Assembly: GCF_014202335.1 (NCBI RefSeq)
Contig: NZ_JACHGP010000006.1
Span: 412,463-476,462 of the forward strand
Direction of reading: 5' to 3'
Length of the DNA: 64,000 bases
DNA from: Mycobacterium sp. AZCC_0083
GTDB lineage: Bacteria; Actinomycetota; Actinomycetes; Mycobacteriales; Mycobacteriaceae
The notes under the pieces are model-generated. The model had not been told where the DNA came from. It was given only the letters and a program-made list of their open reading frames with translations, and did not search any database. Shown here in pieces: positions 26,499 through 35,184 of the stretch. A program made the position numbers and the translations under genes. Within the stretch, counting starts at the first letter, position 1, and the number at the start of each line of letters is the position of its first letter.

Positions 26499-27203
26499 AT
26501 GAGCGTGATCAGTCGTCTGTTCGGTGCTGCGGTGGTTGCCTTCGCGGGGGTCGTGAGCCCAGCGATCGGTATGCCGTCCGCGTCCGCTGCCCCGTGTTCC
26601 GATGTCGAGGTGCTATTTGCGCGCGGCACATTCGAGCCACCAGGCGTCGGCGACACTGGGCAAGCCTTCGTCGATGCGTTGCGCGCGAAACTCGGCGGCA
26701 AGTCGGTCGACGTGTATCCGGTGAACTATCCGGCGTCGCTCGACTTCTCCACTGCCGCCGCGGGTGTGATCGATGCGAGCAACAAGGTCCGCGACGTGGC
26801 GGCAACCTGTCCGAAGACCAAGATGGTGCTCGGCGGTTACTCCCAGGGGGCGGCCGTGATGGCCTACACCACCGAGGACTCGATACCCGCCGGCTACACC
26901 CTGCCGCCCGGCATCACCGGCCCGATGGCGCCCGAGGTGGCCAACCACGTCGCGGCGGTCGCTCTCTTCGGAAAGCCATCCAGCGGCTTCTTGCAGCAGA
27001 TCTACACCGGAGCGCCGCCGATCTCAGTGGGTGACCTCTACACGGGGAAGACCACGGACATCTGCATTCCCGACGATCCGGTCTGCGCGCCGGGCGGCAA
27101 CGACCAGGCCGCGCACACCCAGTACGCGGTGAACGGGCTGGCCGGTCAGGCGGCCGACTATGCCGCAAGTCGCCTGAGCGGAAGCGGGGCGGGTAGCCAG
27201 TAG
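26499..27203 (+). CDS. Secreted cutinase-family serine esterase
   Basis: 234 aa, CFP21-like. Signal peptide to about residue 31 (SASA-AP), VEVLFARGTFEPPGVG, nucleophile elbow GGYSQGAAV, Asp/His pair in DDPVCAPGGNDQAAHTQY, and conserved cysteines (APCSDVE, AATCPK, DICIPDDPVC). Start ATG 26499 after GGTGGAG. Paralogous to the cutinase at 16064 but without the C-terminal tail. Acts outside the cell on ester bonds in lipids or polymers. Confidence 0.94.
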   Translation: MSVISRLFGAAVVAFAGVVSPAIGMPSASAAPCSDVEVLFARGTFEPPGVGDTGQAFVDALRAKLGGKSVDVYPVNYPASLDFSTAAAGVIDASNKVRDVAATCPKTKMVLGGYSQGAAVMAYTTEDSIPAGYTLPPGITGPMAPEVANHVAAVALFGKPSSGFLQQIYTGAPPISVGDLYTGKTTDICIPDDPVCAPGGNDQAAHTQYAVNGLAGQAADYAASRLSGSGAGSQ

Positions 27204-27213
27204 CGCCCACTCG

Positions 27214-27250
27214 TCACATCTTGATCGCTGCGGTCAGCCGCTCGAGGTTG
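27214..27250 (-). repeat. Relic of a second YhgE C-terminus overlapping the GNAT 3' end
   Basis: 27 of 37 bases match 27852-27888, the 3' end of the YhgE/Pip gene. Read on the minus strand it encodes NLERLTAAIKM-stop, against SLERLIPAIKM-stop in the intact gene, but it has no upstream reading frame: the GNAT gene occupies that place and its last codons use the same DNA in another frame. Confidence 0.6.
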
Positions 27251-27815
27251 GGCCGACCAAGGCGTGCAGATGCATGTCGTGCCATCCGTCGGTGTGCAGC
27301 CCCGCGCTGCGCTTGGTGCCTTCGAAGGTGAAACCGGCCTTTCGGGCGACGCCACACGATGCCGCGTTGGCGGTCGAATGGTGCAGGAACAGCCGATGGA
27401 ATCCGGCGCCGAACGACCAGGAACTGAGGATCCGCACCGCGGAACTGGCAGTGCCGCGGCCCCGAGTCGCGGCGCGAACCCAGTACCCCACTTCAGCCTC
27501 GCCGGATTCGAGGGACATGGCGCAGAGCGCCACCCTGCCGAGCACTTCGCCGTCTGGCGCCACTACTGCCCAGTTCGCGCTGGACTCGGCGCGCCATCGC
27601 TGCGAATACGCTTCGATCAGCTCTTCCGCCTCTCCAATCGAATCGACCGCACGAGTGTGCCAGTGTCGAACGGCCGGGTCGCGGAATGCATCGACGATCC
27701 ATGGCGCGTCTGCAGGCACCCAAGGCCGCAGAAGCAAATCCGCCCCCGACATACGAGGTTGTTCGACCTCGCCCAGCGAGCCGGCCGCGATGACCGGAGC
27801 AACGAGTTGGGGCAT
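27234..27815 (-). CDS. GNAT-family N-acetyltransferase (RimJ/RimL type)
   Basis: 193 aa. DLLLRPWVPADAPWIVDAFRDP opens the fold, VGYWVRAATRGRGTASSAVRIL is the acetyl-CoA-binding motif A (R-x-x-G-x-G/A), and HSTANAASCGVARKAGFTFEGT is the C-terminal signature of ribosomal-protein or amino-acid acetyltransferases. ATG 27815 is supported by AGGAGA seven bases upstream; an internal ATG at 27752 is less likely. The 3' end overlaps a relic of the neighbouring exporter gene, so it appears to have landed next to it by recombination. Substrate unknown. Confidence 0.9.
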   Translation of the reverse strand: MPQLVAPVIAAGSLGEVEQPRMSGADLLLRPWVPADAPWIVDAFRDPAVRHWHTRAVDSIGEAEELIEAYSQRWRAESSANWAVVAPDGEVLGRVALCAMSLESGEAEVGYWVRAATRGRGTASSAVRILSSWSFGAGFHRLFLHHSTANAASCGVARKAGFTFEGTKRSAGLHTDGWHDMHLHALVGPTSSG

Positions 27816-27851
27816 TCGGCTCTCCTCACTTCGGTTGGCGGAGCACGTCCG

Positions 27852-29852
27852 TCACATCTTGATGGCCGGAATCAATCTCTCGAGGCTCCAGAGTCGGTCA
27901 CGTCGGGCGGACAGGCAAGAGATCGCCAGTGCGACGGCCCATATGCCGAGCAACACGATGATCGCCTGCCACAGCCTGCCGTCGATTCCGCCGAGGATGA
28001 GTTGTCGCAATCCGTTGACACCGAAGGTCATCGGGTCGAAGCCGTGCAGCGTCTGGAACGGCTGCGACGTGGTCTCCACGGGGTACATGCCGCCCGCGCT
28101 GACCAGTTGCAGCATGAGCAACGCCATGATCAGCACGCGGCCCACGGCTGGGCCGACGAGTGCGTTGATCGCCTGCGTCGCGGCCACGAACGCGAACGAC
28201 ACCAGGATCATGAATCCCAACATCGCGACCGGATGCACCACCTGCATGCCAAGGGCGAACCGCACCACGCAATACAGGATGATCGCCTGGAAGATCCCGA
28301 TGGCCGCGGCGGGCAGATAGCTGGCGAGCACCACCCGGATCGCGAGCACCTCCGCGGCGATCGCGCGACTCTGCAACGGCCGCAGCACCATCCACAGCAC
28401 CAGCGCGCCGAAGAACAGGGCCAGCGTGAGGAAGAACGGGGCCATGCCGGTGGCGAAGTTGGGTGCGGGGTTGTCGTCGGTGACGTTGAGTTGCACCGGT
28501 CCGCCGATGGTGTCGGCGATCGCATTCTTCTGCTGGGGCGTCCAGCTGGGCACCTGTTTGGCGCCGTCTCCGAGCTTGGTCGCCAGCTCGGCCGACCCGG
28601 TCTTGAGTTGGGCCGACCCGGATTTGAGCTGTGCGGTGCCCGACTTGAGCTGCCGTGCGCCGTCGTCGAGTTGTACGATGCCGCGCGACAATTGGGCATT
28701 GCCGGAGGCGAGTTGCTGGGCGCCGTCGCGTAGTTGGTTCAGCTTGCTGGTCAGCTGCTGGCCGGTGCTGCCCACCTGATCGAGGGCCGTTTGCAGAGGA
28801 CTGCCCGGTGTGCGCAGCGTCGACGTCAGCGATATCGCGGCGTTCTGTGCGTCGGTCAGCTGCTGGTGGATCTGGGGTGTGAACTGATGCGCCTGGAGCT
28901 GGTCTTGCAGTCCGCGCAGGGTCTGGGCGGCGCCGCCTGCCACCGGATCCGGGCTAGTGGACAGCTGTTGGATGACCGACGCGATCACGGAGGCGGCGGC
29001 GTCCTGCGCGGATGCGATCGCGCCGATCTGGTCGGCGGCTTGCCCGATCGCGTTGGCGCCGTTCTGCAGCTGATCGGTGTTGCCGCCGATGAGTGACAGC
29101 GCCTTGGTCAGCTTGAGCAGCGGGTCGGTGGCCTGATCGATGCCGGTCGAGAGTTGCTGGGCGCCGGTGACTAGCCTCGCCGAGCCCGAGCGTGCGGTAT
29201 CCAGGCCCGATACCAGGCGACCGGCGCCATCGTCGGCCTGCCCTATTCCGGTGTCGAGTTTTGCCGCGCCGTCGGCGAGCTGCTGGGCACCGTCGGCGGC
29301 CTGCTTGATCCCCGCACCGGACGAAACCACTTGAGACAGAACCTGATTGACGGCCTGCCCGGAGATCCGGGACGATACCGCGTTGAGTACCTGGCTCATC
29401 GCGCTGCGACCGATGCTCGACGAGATGTAGTTGTTGGCGTCGTTGTACACCACGCGCATGTCGGCCCTCTTCGGCTGCCCGGTCATTGGCGAGGCGACCG
29501 CTTCGCTGAAGTCCGCGGGCAACTCGAGCATGAAGTAGTACTTGCCGTGCTCCACGCCGTTGCGTGCTTCCTCGGCGTCCACGACGTGCCAGTCCAGGCT
29601 CTTGTCGGCCGTCAGACTCTTGGCGATCTCGGCGCCCGCGTTGATCTGCTGGCCGGATACGACGGTCCCGCGGTCGGCGTTGACAAGGGCCACGGGCATC
29701 TTGTCCACGTTGCCGAACGGGTTCCAGAACGCCCACAGATAGAGCGCCCCGTACACCAGCGGCAGCAGCATCAGCACCACGATCGCTATGCGCGTCATCC
29801 GGTTCCGGCCGAAACGCTTGAGCTCCGAACCGAATGCGAGTCCAGCCAGCAT
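27852..29852 (-). CDS. YhgE/Pip-family ABC-2-type membrane protein
   Basis: 666 aa. One N-terminal membrane helix (about 20-42), then a roughly 430-residue extracytoplasmic region rich in coiled-coil repeats of the form (A/S)-Q-L-x-x-G (GAQQLADGAAKLDTG and about ten relatives), then about six C-terminal helices typical of ABC-2 permeases. The start is ATG 29852 after a strong GGGAGGGA; the open frame further upstream is antisense to the partner gene. It follows the ABC-like ATPase by 2 bp, so the two are co-translated. Relatives (phage-infection protein, EsaA-like, MmpL-adjacent) act in export or cell-surface assembly; cargo unknown. Confidence 0.88.
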   Translation of the reverse strand: MLAGLAFGSELKRFGRNRMTRIAIVVLMLLPLVYGALYLWAFWNPFGNVDKMPVALVNADRGTVVSGQQINAGAEIAKSLTADKSLDWHVVDAEEARNGVEHGKYYFMLELPADFSEAVASPMTGQPKRADMRVVYNDANNYISSSIGRSAMSQVLNAVSSRISGQAVNQVLSQVVSSGAGIKQAADGAQQLADGAAKLDTGIGQADDGAGRLVSGLDTARSGSARLVTGAQQLSTGIDQATDPLLKLTKALSLIGGNTDQLQNGANAIGQAADQIGAIASAQDAAASVIASVIQQLSTSPDPVAGGAAQTLRGLQDQLQAHQFTPQIHQQLTDAQNAAISLTSTLRTPGSPLQTALDQVGSTGQQLTSKLNQLRDGAQQLASGNAQLSRGIVQLDDGARQLKSGTAQLKSGSAQLKTGSAELATKLGDGAKQVPSWTPQQKNAIADTIGGPVQLNVTDDNPAPNFATGMAPFFLTLALFFGALVLWMVLRPLQSRAIAAEVLAIRVVLASYLPAAAIGIFQAIILYCVVRFALGMQVVHPVAMLGFMILVSFAFVAATQAINALVGPAVGRVLIMALLMLQLVSAGGMYPVETTSQPFQTLHGFDPMTFGVNGLRQLILGGIDGRLWQAIIVLLGIWAVALAISCLSARRDRLWSLERLIPAIKM

Positions 29853-29854
29853 TG

Positions 29855-30589
29855 TCAGTCCCTCCCGGTCAGAATGCGGTGATCGTGCAGATCGTGCTCG
29901 GGAGCTTGCGCGCCCAGTGGGTTGGTCACCCCGACGATCACCGTGCGTTGCGTCGCGATCGCGCCGAGTCTCTCGACCGCGACCGCCCGCCGTGAGATGT
30001 CGCGAACCTGTTCGAGGTCCCCGACCACGAGGATGGGGCGTCCCGACAGCAGTGCCAACGTGATCCGCAGCAAGAACAGCTCTAGGTCGGACAACTCGAC
30101 GATGAAGGTGTCGGCAGAGGGCGGGCGAATCTCGCCGAACACCAAGTCCAGTTCGACCCGGCCGGCGTCGATCGGCACCCGCGAGTACCACGGCGCCAGC
30201 CACCGCCGTTGCTCGGCGAGCACGGTCTTCACGGTCACCGACTCGTCCAGTTCGTCGATGTCCTCGAACGCTGCGATCACGCAGTGCCTGCGGATGGCAC
30301 GCGGCCCGGTGTCGCCGAGCACCGTCAAACTGCCGTGGCTCGGTTTGAAGCGGCCCGCGAGCGTCAACAACAGTGCGGTCTGCCCCGGTCCACCGGGCAT
30401 CTGAATGGCGTGAAATCCCGACGTGAGCGCAAGGTCGATGCCCGAGAACAGCGGCCCGTGCTCACCGTCCACTCCCAGTCCGGTGGCGGTGATCAGCGCT
30501 GGGGCGGGGGGAGTATCGGTCGACTCCTGCGGCGCTTCGGCTTCCTGCTCGTCTGGTGCGTCCACGGGGTTGCTCTCTTCAGGTGCCAC
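29855..30589 (-). CDS. ABC-type ATPase-like protein with degenerate Walker A
   Basis: 244 aa. An acidic N-terminal tail precedes an ABC fold: FHAIQMPGGPGQTALLLTLAG occupies the Walker A position but has Gln instead of the essential Lys (no GKS/T). The signature region reads VELSDLELFLLRITLALLSGRP rather than LSGGQ, and the Walker B strand is ILVVGDLEQV with Asp but no canonical Glu. So it is either a structural, non-hydrolysing subunit or one using unusual chemistry. GTG start at 30589. Directly upstream of and coupled to the YhgE gene, the standard pairing for this exporter type. Confidence 0.8.
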   Translation of the reverse strand: MAPEESNPVDAPDEQEAEAPQESTDTPPAPALITATGLGVDGEHGPLFSGIDLALTSGFHAIQMPGGPGQTALLLTLAGRFKPSHGSLTVLGDTGPRAIRRHCVIAAFEDIDELDESVTVKTVLAEQRRWLAPWYSRVPIDAGRVELDLVFGEIRPPSADTFIVELSDLELFLLRITLALLSGRPILVVGDLEQVRDISRRAVAVERLGAIATQRTVIVGVTNPLGAQAPEHDLHDHRILTGRD

Positions 30590-30721
30590 CCGCTCACGCT
30601 ACGGGCGAGGCGCCGAAGTCACGCGATCGAGCGGTGTGGGGAGGACGACACCTTGGTCGGCGAGTGATGTCAAGACGTCGTTGAACAGCGTGGCTTGACC
30701 GCACAGTTCTGAAGCCACGTT

Positions 30722-31426
30722 CTAGTCAAGTCCCGTTCGTCGGGGATCCCAATATGTCCTCACACGGGTCATGCGTTGTGCGTGTCCGGCTGCTTTCAAC
30801 GCTCGGCGGATCGCGGCGATGGTCGTAGAGCGGCCCGTGAGGATGAGCGGCGACTCGTGGTGCTCGGCGGCGGCAGCGACGACCAGTTCGACGAGCGACG
30901 GAAGGTGATCGTCTGCCTCCTCGCGCGTGACGAGCATGGGTTCCAGTCCGAGTGCACGAAGTGCAGTCGGACTGTCGGCGCCCACCTCGAAGATGTCGCG
31001 CACGGGATGGAGGTTCGGGTGAGCGGCCGTCCACGCCATGCGAAGACCTACCGACGTCTCGTCGCCGACGAAGATCGGCGCGCTGGAAAATCTCCTCAGG
31101 TCGATCGACCGGTGAGGGCCGACGACCTGGACGGAGTCGTCAGCCGCGACGTTCTGGGCCCAGGCGGAGCCCGGCCCGGCCCCGTGCAAATAGCTGAGGA
31201 TAGTGGTGTCACCGGTGGTGTTGTCCCAGCGGACTGGCGTGTAGGTGCGCATCGTCAACCCATCCCTGGCGACGCGGAGTTGGATCTTGTCGCCCGGGGT
31301 CCAGGAAGCGACGCTCGTCAGGCTGATCTCTCGAAACGGTCCCAGGTCGGAGACCTTCGTGACTCGCACGGCGCGGAAGAGCCGGTTCGACACCGTGTCG
31401 GCGACGAGGTCGTGGAGGCGGCTCAT
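30722..31426 (-). CDS. FAD-binding oxidoreductase, siderophore-interacting-protein (SIP) family
   Basis: 234 aa, ferredoxin-reductase-like. FAD-binding beta-barrel with MRTYTPVRW (RxYT motif) and LHGAGPGSAWAQNV, then an NAD(P)-binding-like domain (IFVGDETSVGLRMAW). SIP-family proteins reduce ferric siderophores; others serve as flavin reductases. Its ATG lies 3 bp after the SnoaL gene stop, so both run from the promoter at 31883. In this island a role as reductase for a neighbouring monooxygenase is possible (inference). Confidence 0.85.
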   Translation of the reverse strand: MSRLHDLVADTVSNRLFRAVRVTKVSDLGPFREISLTSVASWTPGDKIQLRVARDGLTMRTYTPVRWDNTTGDTTILSYLHGAGPGSAWAQNVAADDSVQVVGPHRSIDLRRFSSAPIFVGDETSVGLRMAWTAAHPNLHPVRDIFEVGADSPTALRALGLEPMLVTREEADDHLPSLVELVVAAAAEHHESPLILTGRSTTIAAIRRALKAAGHAQRMTRVRTYWDPRRTGLD

Positions 31427-31429
31427 GAA

Positions 31430-31882
31430 TCACACGTCTGGGTGAGCTGCGCTCACTTCGGCGCCATTCCAGTAGGCCGGCGGCGGGTCGAAGACGGGTG
31501 TGATCGTGCGGGACGCGAGGCGCCAGCCATCCGGCGTCCGAACCCAGCGGTCGGCGATGTCACCGACCGTGCGAATGGTGATGTCCGAGCCCTCGTCGCG
31601 GCGATGGACGCACTCCAGCCACTCGATGTCGACGGCATCGCCATCGACAGCGAGGATCCGCAGGTTGGTCCACTGATGCCGCGTCTCGAACGGCGCCGCG
31701 GCCCGCATGGTGATCCACTGCTCGAACTGTCCCCGGGTCAGGTCGACTCCCGGGCCGCGCAAGGCAAAACCTTCAGTGCACAGCTTCAGCACCCAATCAG
31801 CGGGATCGCCATGGTCGCCCCACGCGCAGGAATCGCTGAGGAGCTGCTCGAGCTCCATGTGTTCGGACGGCTCAAGTAACAT
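31430..31882 (-). CDS. SnoaL/NTF2-like protein (paralogue 1)
   Basis: 150-aa cone-shaped NTF2 fold, SnoaL_4-like: helix MLLEPSEHMELEQLLSDSCAW, then beta-sheet with ETRHQWTNLRILAVDGDAVDI and RWVRTPDGWRLASRTITPVF. Close paralogue of 36439-36846 (shared LLSD, FALxGPGVDL, ETRHQW, DGWRLASRTITPV). Members are dehydratases, cyclases or isomerases. The ATG lies 7 bases after a TAGGTT -10 box, so it is probably translated from a leaderless mRNA. Confidence 0.85.
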   Translation of the reverse strand: MLLEPSEHMELEQLLSDSCAWGDHGDPADWVLKLCTEGFALRGPGVDLTRGQFEQWITMRAAAPFETRHQWTNLRILAVDGDAVDIEWLECVHRRDEGSDITIRTVGDIADRWVRTPDGWRLASRTITPVFDPPPAYWNGAEVSAAHPDV

Positions 31883-31919
31883 GCAAGTGAACCTACTTGT
31901 GCGAGTTACTTGCAGTCAA
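31883..31919 (-). promoter_or_regulatory. Leaderless promoter with GCAAG-type operator (SnoaL/SIP operon)
   Basis: On the minus strand: TTGACT (31919-31914), an 18-bp spacer that starts with the dyad GCAAGTAACTCGC (31913-31901), TAGGTT (31895-31890), 7 bp, ATG. A second dyad GCAAGT-N6-ACTTGT spans 31883-31900. Nearly identical to the promoter at 36402-36438. Confidence 0.65.
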
Positions 31920-31994
31920 GAGTCATTGGCATCAAGATGGTGGTGTGCGGGCGGATCTGCCGCCCGCAGGAGTTGATACAAGGAGACACAGCAC

Positions 31995-32987
31995 ATGGAG
32001 ACACGTCCCATCGGCAGCCTCGAGGTCACCGTTGTCGGCCTCGGGACCAACAGCTTCGGTGCATACATCGACGAAGCCGTCGCCAAGGAAGTGACCAACG
32101 CCGCCCTCGACGCGGGCATCAACTTCTTCGACTGCGCCGACGTCTACGCCAGCGGCGCGTCGGAGGAAATCCTCGGTAGGACGCTCGGCTCGCGGCGTGA
32201 CGACGTCGTGATCGCCACGAAGTTCGGCATGCCACTCTCCGACGGGAAACCCGATGCGTCGCCCGAGTACGTGCGCACCGCGTGCGACGCCAGCCTGAAG
32301 CGACTCGGCACCGACCGCATCGATCTCTATTACCAGCACATCGCCGACTCGACGGTGCCGATCGAGGAGACCCTCGGCGCGCTCGACGAGCTGGTCAAGG
32401 CCGGCAAGGTTATCGAGATCGCGTGCTCCAACTTCGCGTCCAGCCAGATCGACGAAGCAGCGAAGGCGTCTGCGAGCCTGGGTACGGCGCGGTTCGTGGC
32501 GGTGGAGAACGAACTCAGCTTGCTTCGGCGGGAGACCTCCGGTGCACACGCAAGCACTCTCGAAGCGCGACCCGCCCGCGGAGCCGAACTGATCGCGACG
32601 GCCGAGCGCCACGATCTGGCGGTACTCCCGTACTTCCCACTGGCGAGCGGCATGCTCACTGGCAAATATCGACGGGGCGTGGAGCCTCCCACCGGCACCC
32701 GGTTGGGCACGGCGCCGGAGGAGCGCAGGGCTTCAATGTTCAAGGCCTTCAAAGACTCGTTGCTCAACGAGAAGAACTTCGACATCGTCGAGGCTCTCGA
32801 GGCGTTCGCCGCTGAGCGCGGGCACACGCTGGTCGAACTGGCGATGTCGTGGCTGGCCTGTCTGCCCAGGGTCGCAACGGTGATCGCCGGAGCGACCTCG
32901 GCGGCGCAGGTGAAGTCCAACGCCAGTGCCGCAGGCTGGGTTCTGACCGACGCCGACATGGCCGAGGTCGATCGGATCACGCTGTAG
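31995..32987 (+). CDS. Aldo/keto reductase
   Basis: 330-aa NADPH-dependent TIM-barrel oxidoreductase. Tetrad: Asp/Tyr in FFDCADVYASGASEE, Lys in VVIATKFG, His in YYQHIAD. C-terminal cofactor-binding segment (VIAGATSAAQVKSNASAAGW) is typical of the YajO/Tas-like group. ATG 31995 follows AGGAGACACAGC. It diverges from the SnoaL/SIP operon and its leader contains the same GCAAG-type dyads, so co-regulation is likely. Substrate unknown, presumably an aldehyde or ketone of the island pathway. Confidence 0.92.
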   Translation: METRPIGSLEVTVVGLGTNSFGAYIDEAVAKEVTNAALDAGINFFDCADVYASGASEEILGRTLGSRRDDVVIATKFGMPLSDGKPDASPEYVRTACDASLKRLGTDRIDLYYQHIADSTVPIEETLGALDELVKAGKVIEIACSNFASSQIDEAAKASASLGTARFVAVENELSLLRRETSGAHASTLEARPARGAELIATAERHDLAVLPYFPLASGMLTGKYRRGVEPPTGTRLGTAPEERRASMFKAFKDSLLNEKNFDIVEALEAFAAERGHTLVELAMSWLACLPRVATVIAGATSAAQVKSNASAAGWVLTDADMAEVDRITL

Positions 32988-32995
32988 CAGGCGTA

Positions 32996-33036
32996 TGGCG
33001 GCCGACTTGAGCCCGAAGGCCACAGGTCGGCCACCA
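32996..33036. terminator. Bidirectional hairpin between convergent genes
   Basis: 11-bp stem with one mismatch, TGGCGGCCGAC / GTCGGCCACCA, around a 19-nt loop, in the 55-bp gap between the aldo/keto reductase and the ALDH relic. Confidence 0.6.
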
Positions 33037-33042
33037 TGCCGT

Positions 33043-33459
33043 CTATGGGGTGACAGGCGCGGGGTGGTATCCCACCAGTGACACCGGCTCGAGGAATGCC
33101 TCGAAGCCGTATTCGCCCCACTCCCTGCCGTTGCCGGACTTCTTGTGCCCGCCAAAGGGAACGGTGGGATCGAACAAGTCGGTCCCGCTGGCGATGACGG
33201 CCTCCGCGAGCTCGGGCGAGCGGCGCTCGTATTCGGCGCAGATCCGCTTGAGCAGCGCCATCCGTTCCTCGCGGGACGTCCTCGAGTAGGTAGCGAACGC
33301 CCGGTAAGCGGCTGTCACGGCGCGGTCCACGTCAACGGCGCCGCCCAGCGCCACGCTGCCGATCACTTCCTCGGTGGCTGGATCTACCACTTCGTGGACC
33401 CTGCTCCCAGACGAATCGACCCATTGTCCATCGATGTAGTTCTTGGTGTAATTCCGCAT
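33043..33459 (-). pseudogene. Aldehyde dehydrogenase with an in-frame deletion of the whole catalytic core
   Basis: 138 codons remain of a roughly 480-residue ALDH. The first 90 or so are a normal N-terminus (NYIDGQWVDS, VVDPATEEVIGSVALG, REERMALLKRICAEYE, LAEAVIASGTD). They run straight into a normal C-terminal end (FDPTVPFGGHKKSGNGREWGEYGFEAFLEPV). The NAD-binding domain, catalytic Glu and catalytic Cys are all missing. The frame is kept, so a small protein could still be made, but it cannot be an ALDH. It is the last gene after the ThDP enzyme, 73 bp downstream. Confidence 0.88.
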
Positions 33460-33532
33460 GGCAAGTCCCTTTCAGCGGGTTCGGAAGACTGGGACGAAGC
33501 GCGATCTGCGGCGCTCATCCGTTTGGCGCGAG

Positions 33533-35095
33533 TCAGAGGATCGAGGGGACCATCGCTTCGATGACGGTGGGGCCCGGAGTGGCGAGGGCGCGGCCGAGCT
33601 GGTCGACGAATTCATCGGCAGTCGTGGCCCTGGTGGCGTTGACACCGAGGCCCTTGGCGATGGCGGTGAAGTCCATGTCGGGGCGGGACAGGTCGAGCAT
33701 TGCCTTGGCTCTGGGGCCGCCGGCCCCGGCACCGACCCGGCCCAGCTCCATGTTGAGTATCGCGTAGGACCGGTTGTTGAACAGGATGGTGGTGACGTCG
33801 AGGTTCTCGCGGGCCATCGTCCACCACGACTGCATGGTGTAGAGCGCGCTGCCGTCGGACTCGAGCGCGATCACCCTGCGGTCGGGGCACGCGACGGCTG
33901 CGCCGACCGCTACTGGGAGTCCTTGGCCGATGGCGCCGCCGGTGAGGCACAGCCAGTCGTGCGGGGGCGAGCCCGCGGAGTATCCCGCGGCCGACAGCCC
34001 CGAGGTGTTGCCCTCGTCGGAGACGATCGCGCCCTCGGGCATCAACGCTGCGAGCGCGGCGCAGACGGCGTCGGCGGTGAGTGTGCCGGTCGGCAGCCCG
34101 GGGACGGCTGCTTGTTGCACGGGTGCCGTCGAAGCCCCGACGCGTTCGGCGAGCATGGCCAGCGCGGTGGCGAGGTCGCCGTCGGGCGGGGCGAGCACGT
34201 GGATGCGGCAGCCCTCTGGAACCAGGTCGCTGGCCTTGCCCGGGTAGGCGAAGAACGAGACCGGCGCTCTGGCGTCGACGAGCACGATATGGCGTAGGCC
34301 GTCGAGCTGCATCGCCGCCAACTCGGCGAGGTAGGCGAGGCGGTCGACCGGCGCCCGCCCCGCGCCGCGTTCGAGCCGCGCGGGGAACGTCTCACACAGC
34401 AGCTTGGCGCCGGTGGCGGCGGCGATGCCCGACGCCTGGGCCAGCGGCTCGGCTCGACACGCCCGTCCGCCCACGAAGACGCAGGCGGGCTCACCCGATT
34501 GCAGCGCGGCGGCGACCTCGGCGATCGCTGCGTCGTCGGGCGACTCCAGACGCGTCGGAGCGGACAGCCGGCCGGGCACGCCGCCCTCCGACCACGACAC
34601 ATCGGCGGGCAGCACGAGCGTGGCTACTTGGCCCGGCGGGCCGCTGGCCACGGAGACGGCCTCGGCCGCGTCACCGCCAACCTCGTCGGGCTTGGCCGAC
34701 CAGCGGATGAACGTCGACACGTTGCGTGCCACCGTCTCGATGTCGGACTCGAGCTGGGCGTCGTACTGCTTGTGGTACGTGGCGTGATCACCGACGATGT
34801 TGACGATCGGCGTGCGGGCCTTGCGGGCGTTGTGGAGGTTGGCGAGGCCGTTGCCCAACCCCGGCCCGAGGTGCAGCAACGTGGCGGCCGGGCCCCCCGT
34901 CATGCGGCCGTAGCCGTCAGCCGCCCCGGTGGCGACGCCCTCGAAGAGCGCTAGCACGCTGCGCATTTCGGGCACGGCATCGAGGGCGGCGACGAAGTGC
35001 ATCTCCGAAGTACCCGGGTTCATGAAGCACGTGTCGACGCCGCAGTCGACGAGCGTGCGGATCAGGGCTTGGGCACCGTTCATGTTTTGCGTCAT
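33533..35095 (-). CDS. ilvX: ThDP-dependent acetohydroxyacid synthase-like enzyme (IlvX type)
   Basis: 520 aa with the three domains of ThDP decarboxylases/synthases. NPGTSEMHFVAAL and LFEGVATGAADGYGRM hold the N-terminal PYR domain and the catalytic Glu. A central nucleotide-like domain follows, then the C-terminal PP domain with ESDGSALYTMQSWW and LFNNRSY (GDG-to-NN type ThDP/Mg site). It resembles M. tuberculosis IlvX (Rv3509c) along its length. True acetolactate synthase activity is doubtful for this branch; benzoylformate-decarboxylase-like or lyase reactions are possible. ATG 35095; the leader resembles the leader of the upstream gene. Confidence 0.88.
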   Translation of the reverse strand: MTQNMNGAQALIRTLVDCGVDTCFMNPGTSEMHFVAALDAVPEMRSVLALFEGVATGAADGYGRMTGGPAATLLHLGPGLGNGLANLHNARKARTPIVNIVGDHATYHKQYDAQLESDIETVARNVSTFIRWSAKPDEVGGDAAEAVSVASGPPGQVATLVLPADVSWSEGGVPGRLSAPTRLESPDDAAIAEVAAALQSGEPACVFVGGRACRAEPLAQASGIAAATGAKLLCETFPARLERGAGRAPVDRLAYLAELAAMQLDGLRHIVLVDARAPVSFFAYPGKASDLVPEGCRIHVLAPPDGDLATALAMLAERVGASTAPVQQAAVPGLPTGTLTADAVCAALAALMPEGAIVSDEGNTSGLSAAGYSAGSPPHDWLCLTGGAIGQGLPVAVGAAVACPDRRVIALESDGSALYTMQSWWTMARENLDVTTILFNNRSYAILNMELGRVGAGAGGPRAKAMLDLSRPDMDFTAIAKGLGVNATRATTADEFVDQLGRALATPGPTVIEAMVPSIL

Positions 35096-35184
35096 GTGTC
35101 GTCCTCGTCGAAGATGGTGCCGCCGAGCGCCTGCCCGGGGCGAAGATGTCGTGGAGCTCGGTGCGCCCCACCTCCACCGATTGG

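Noticed and set aside
28555..29330. Periodic repeats inside the YhgE gene as a possible CRISPR or satellite
   Set aside because: They are coding repeats of a coiled-coil (QL-x-x-G heptad-like) with no constant spacer.
29853..30203. Upstream extension of the YhgE frame
   Set aside because: Lies antisense-frame within the ABC-like gene; ATG 29852 has a strong ribosome site.
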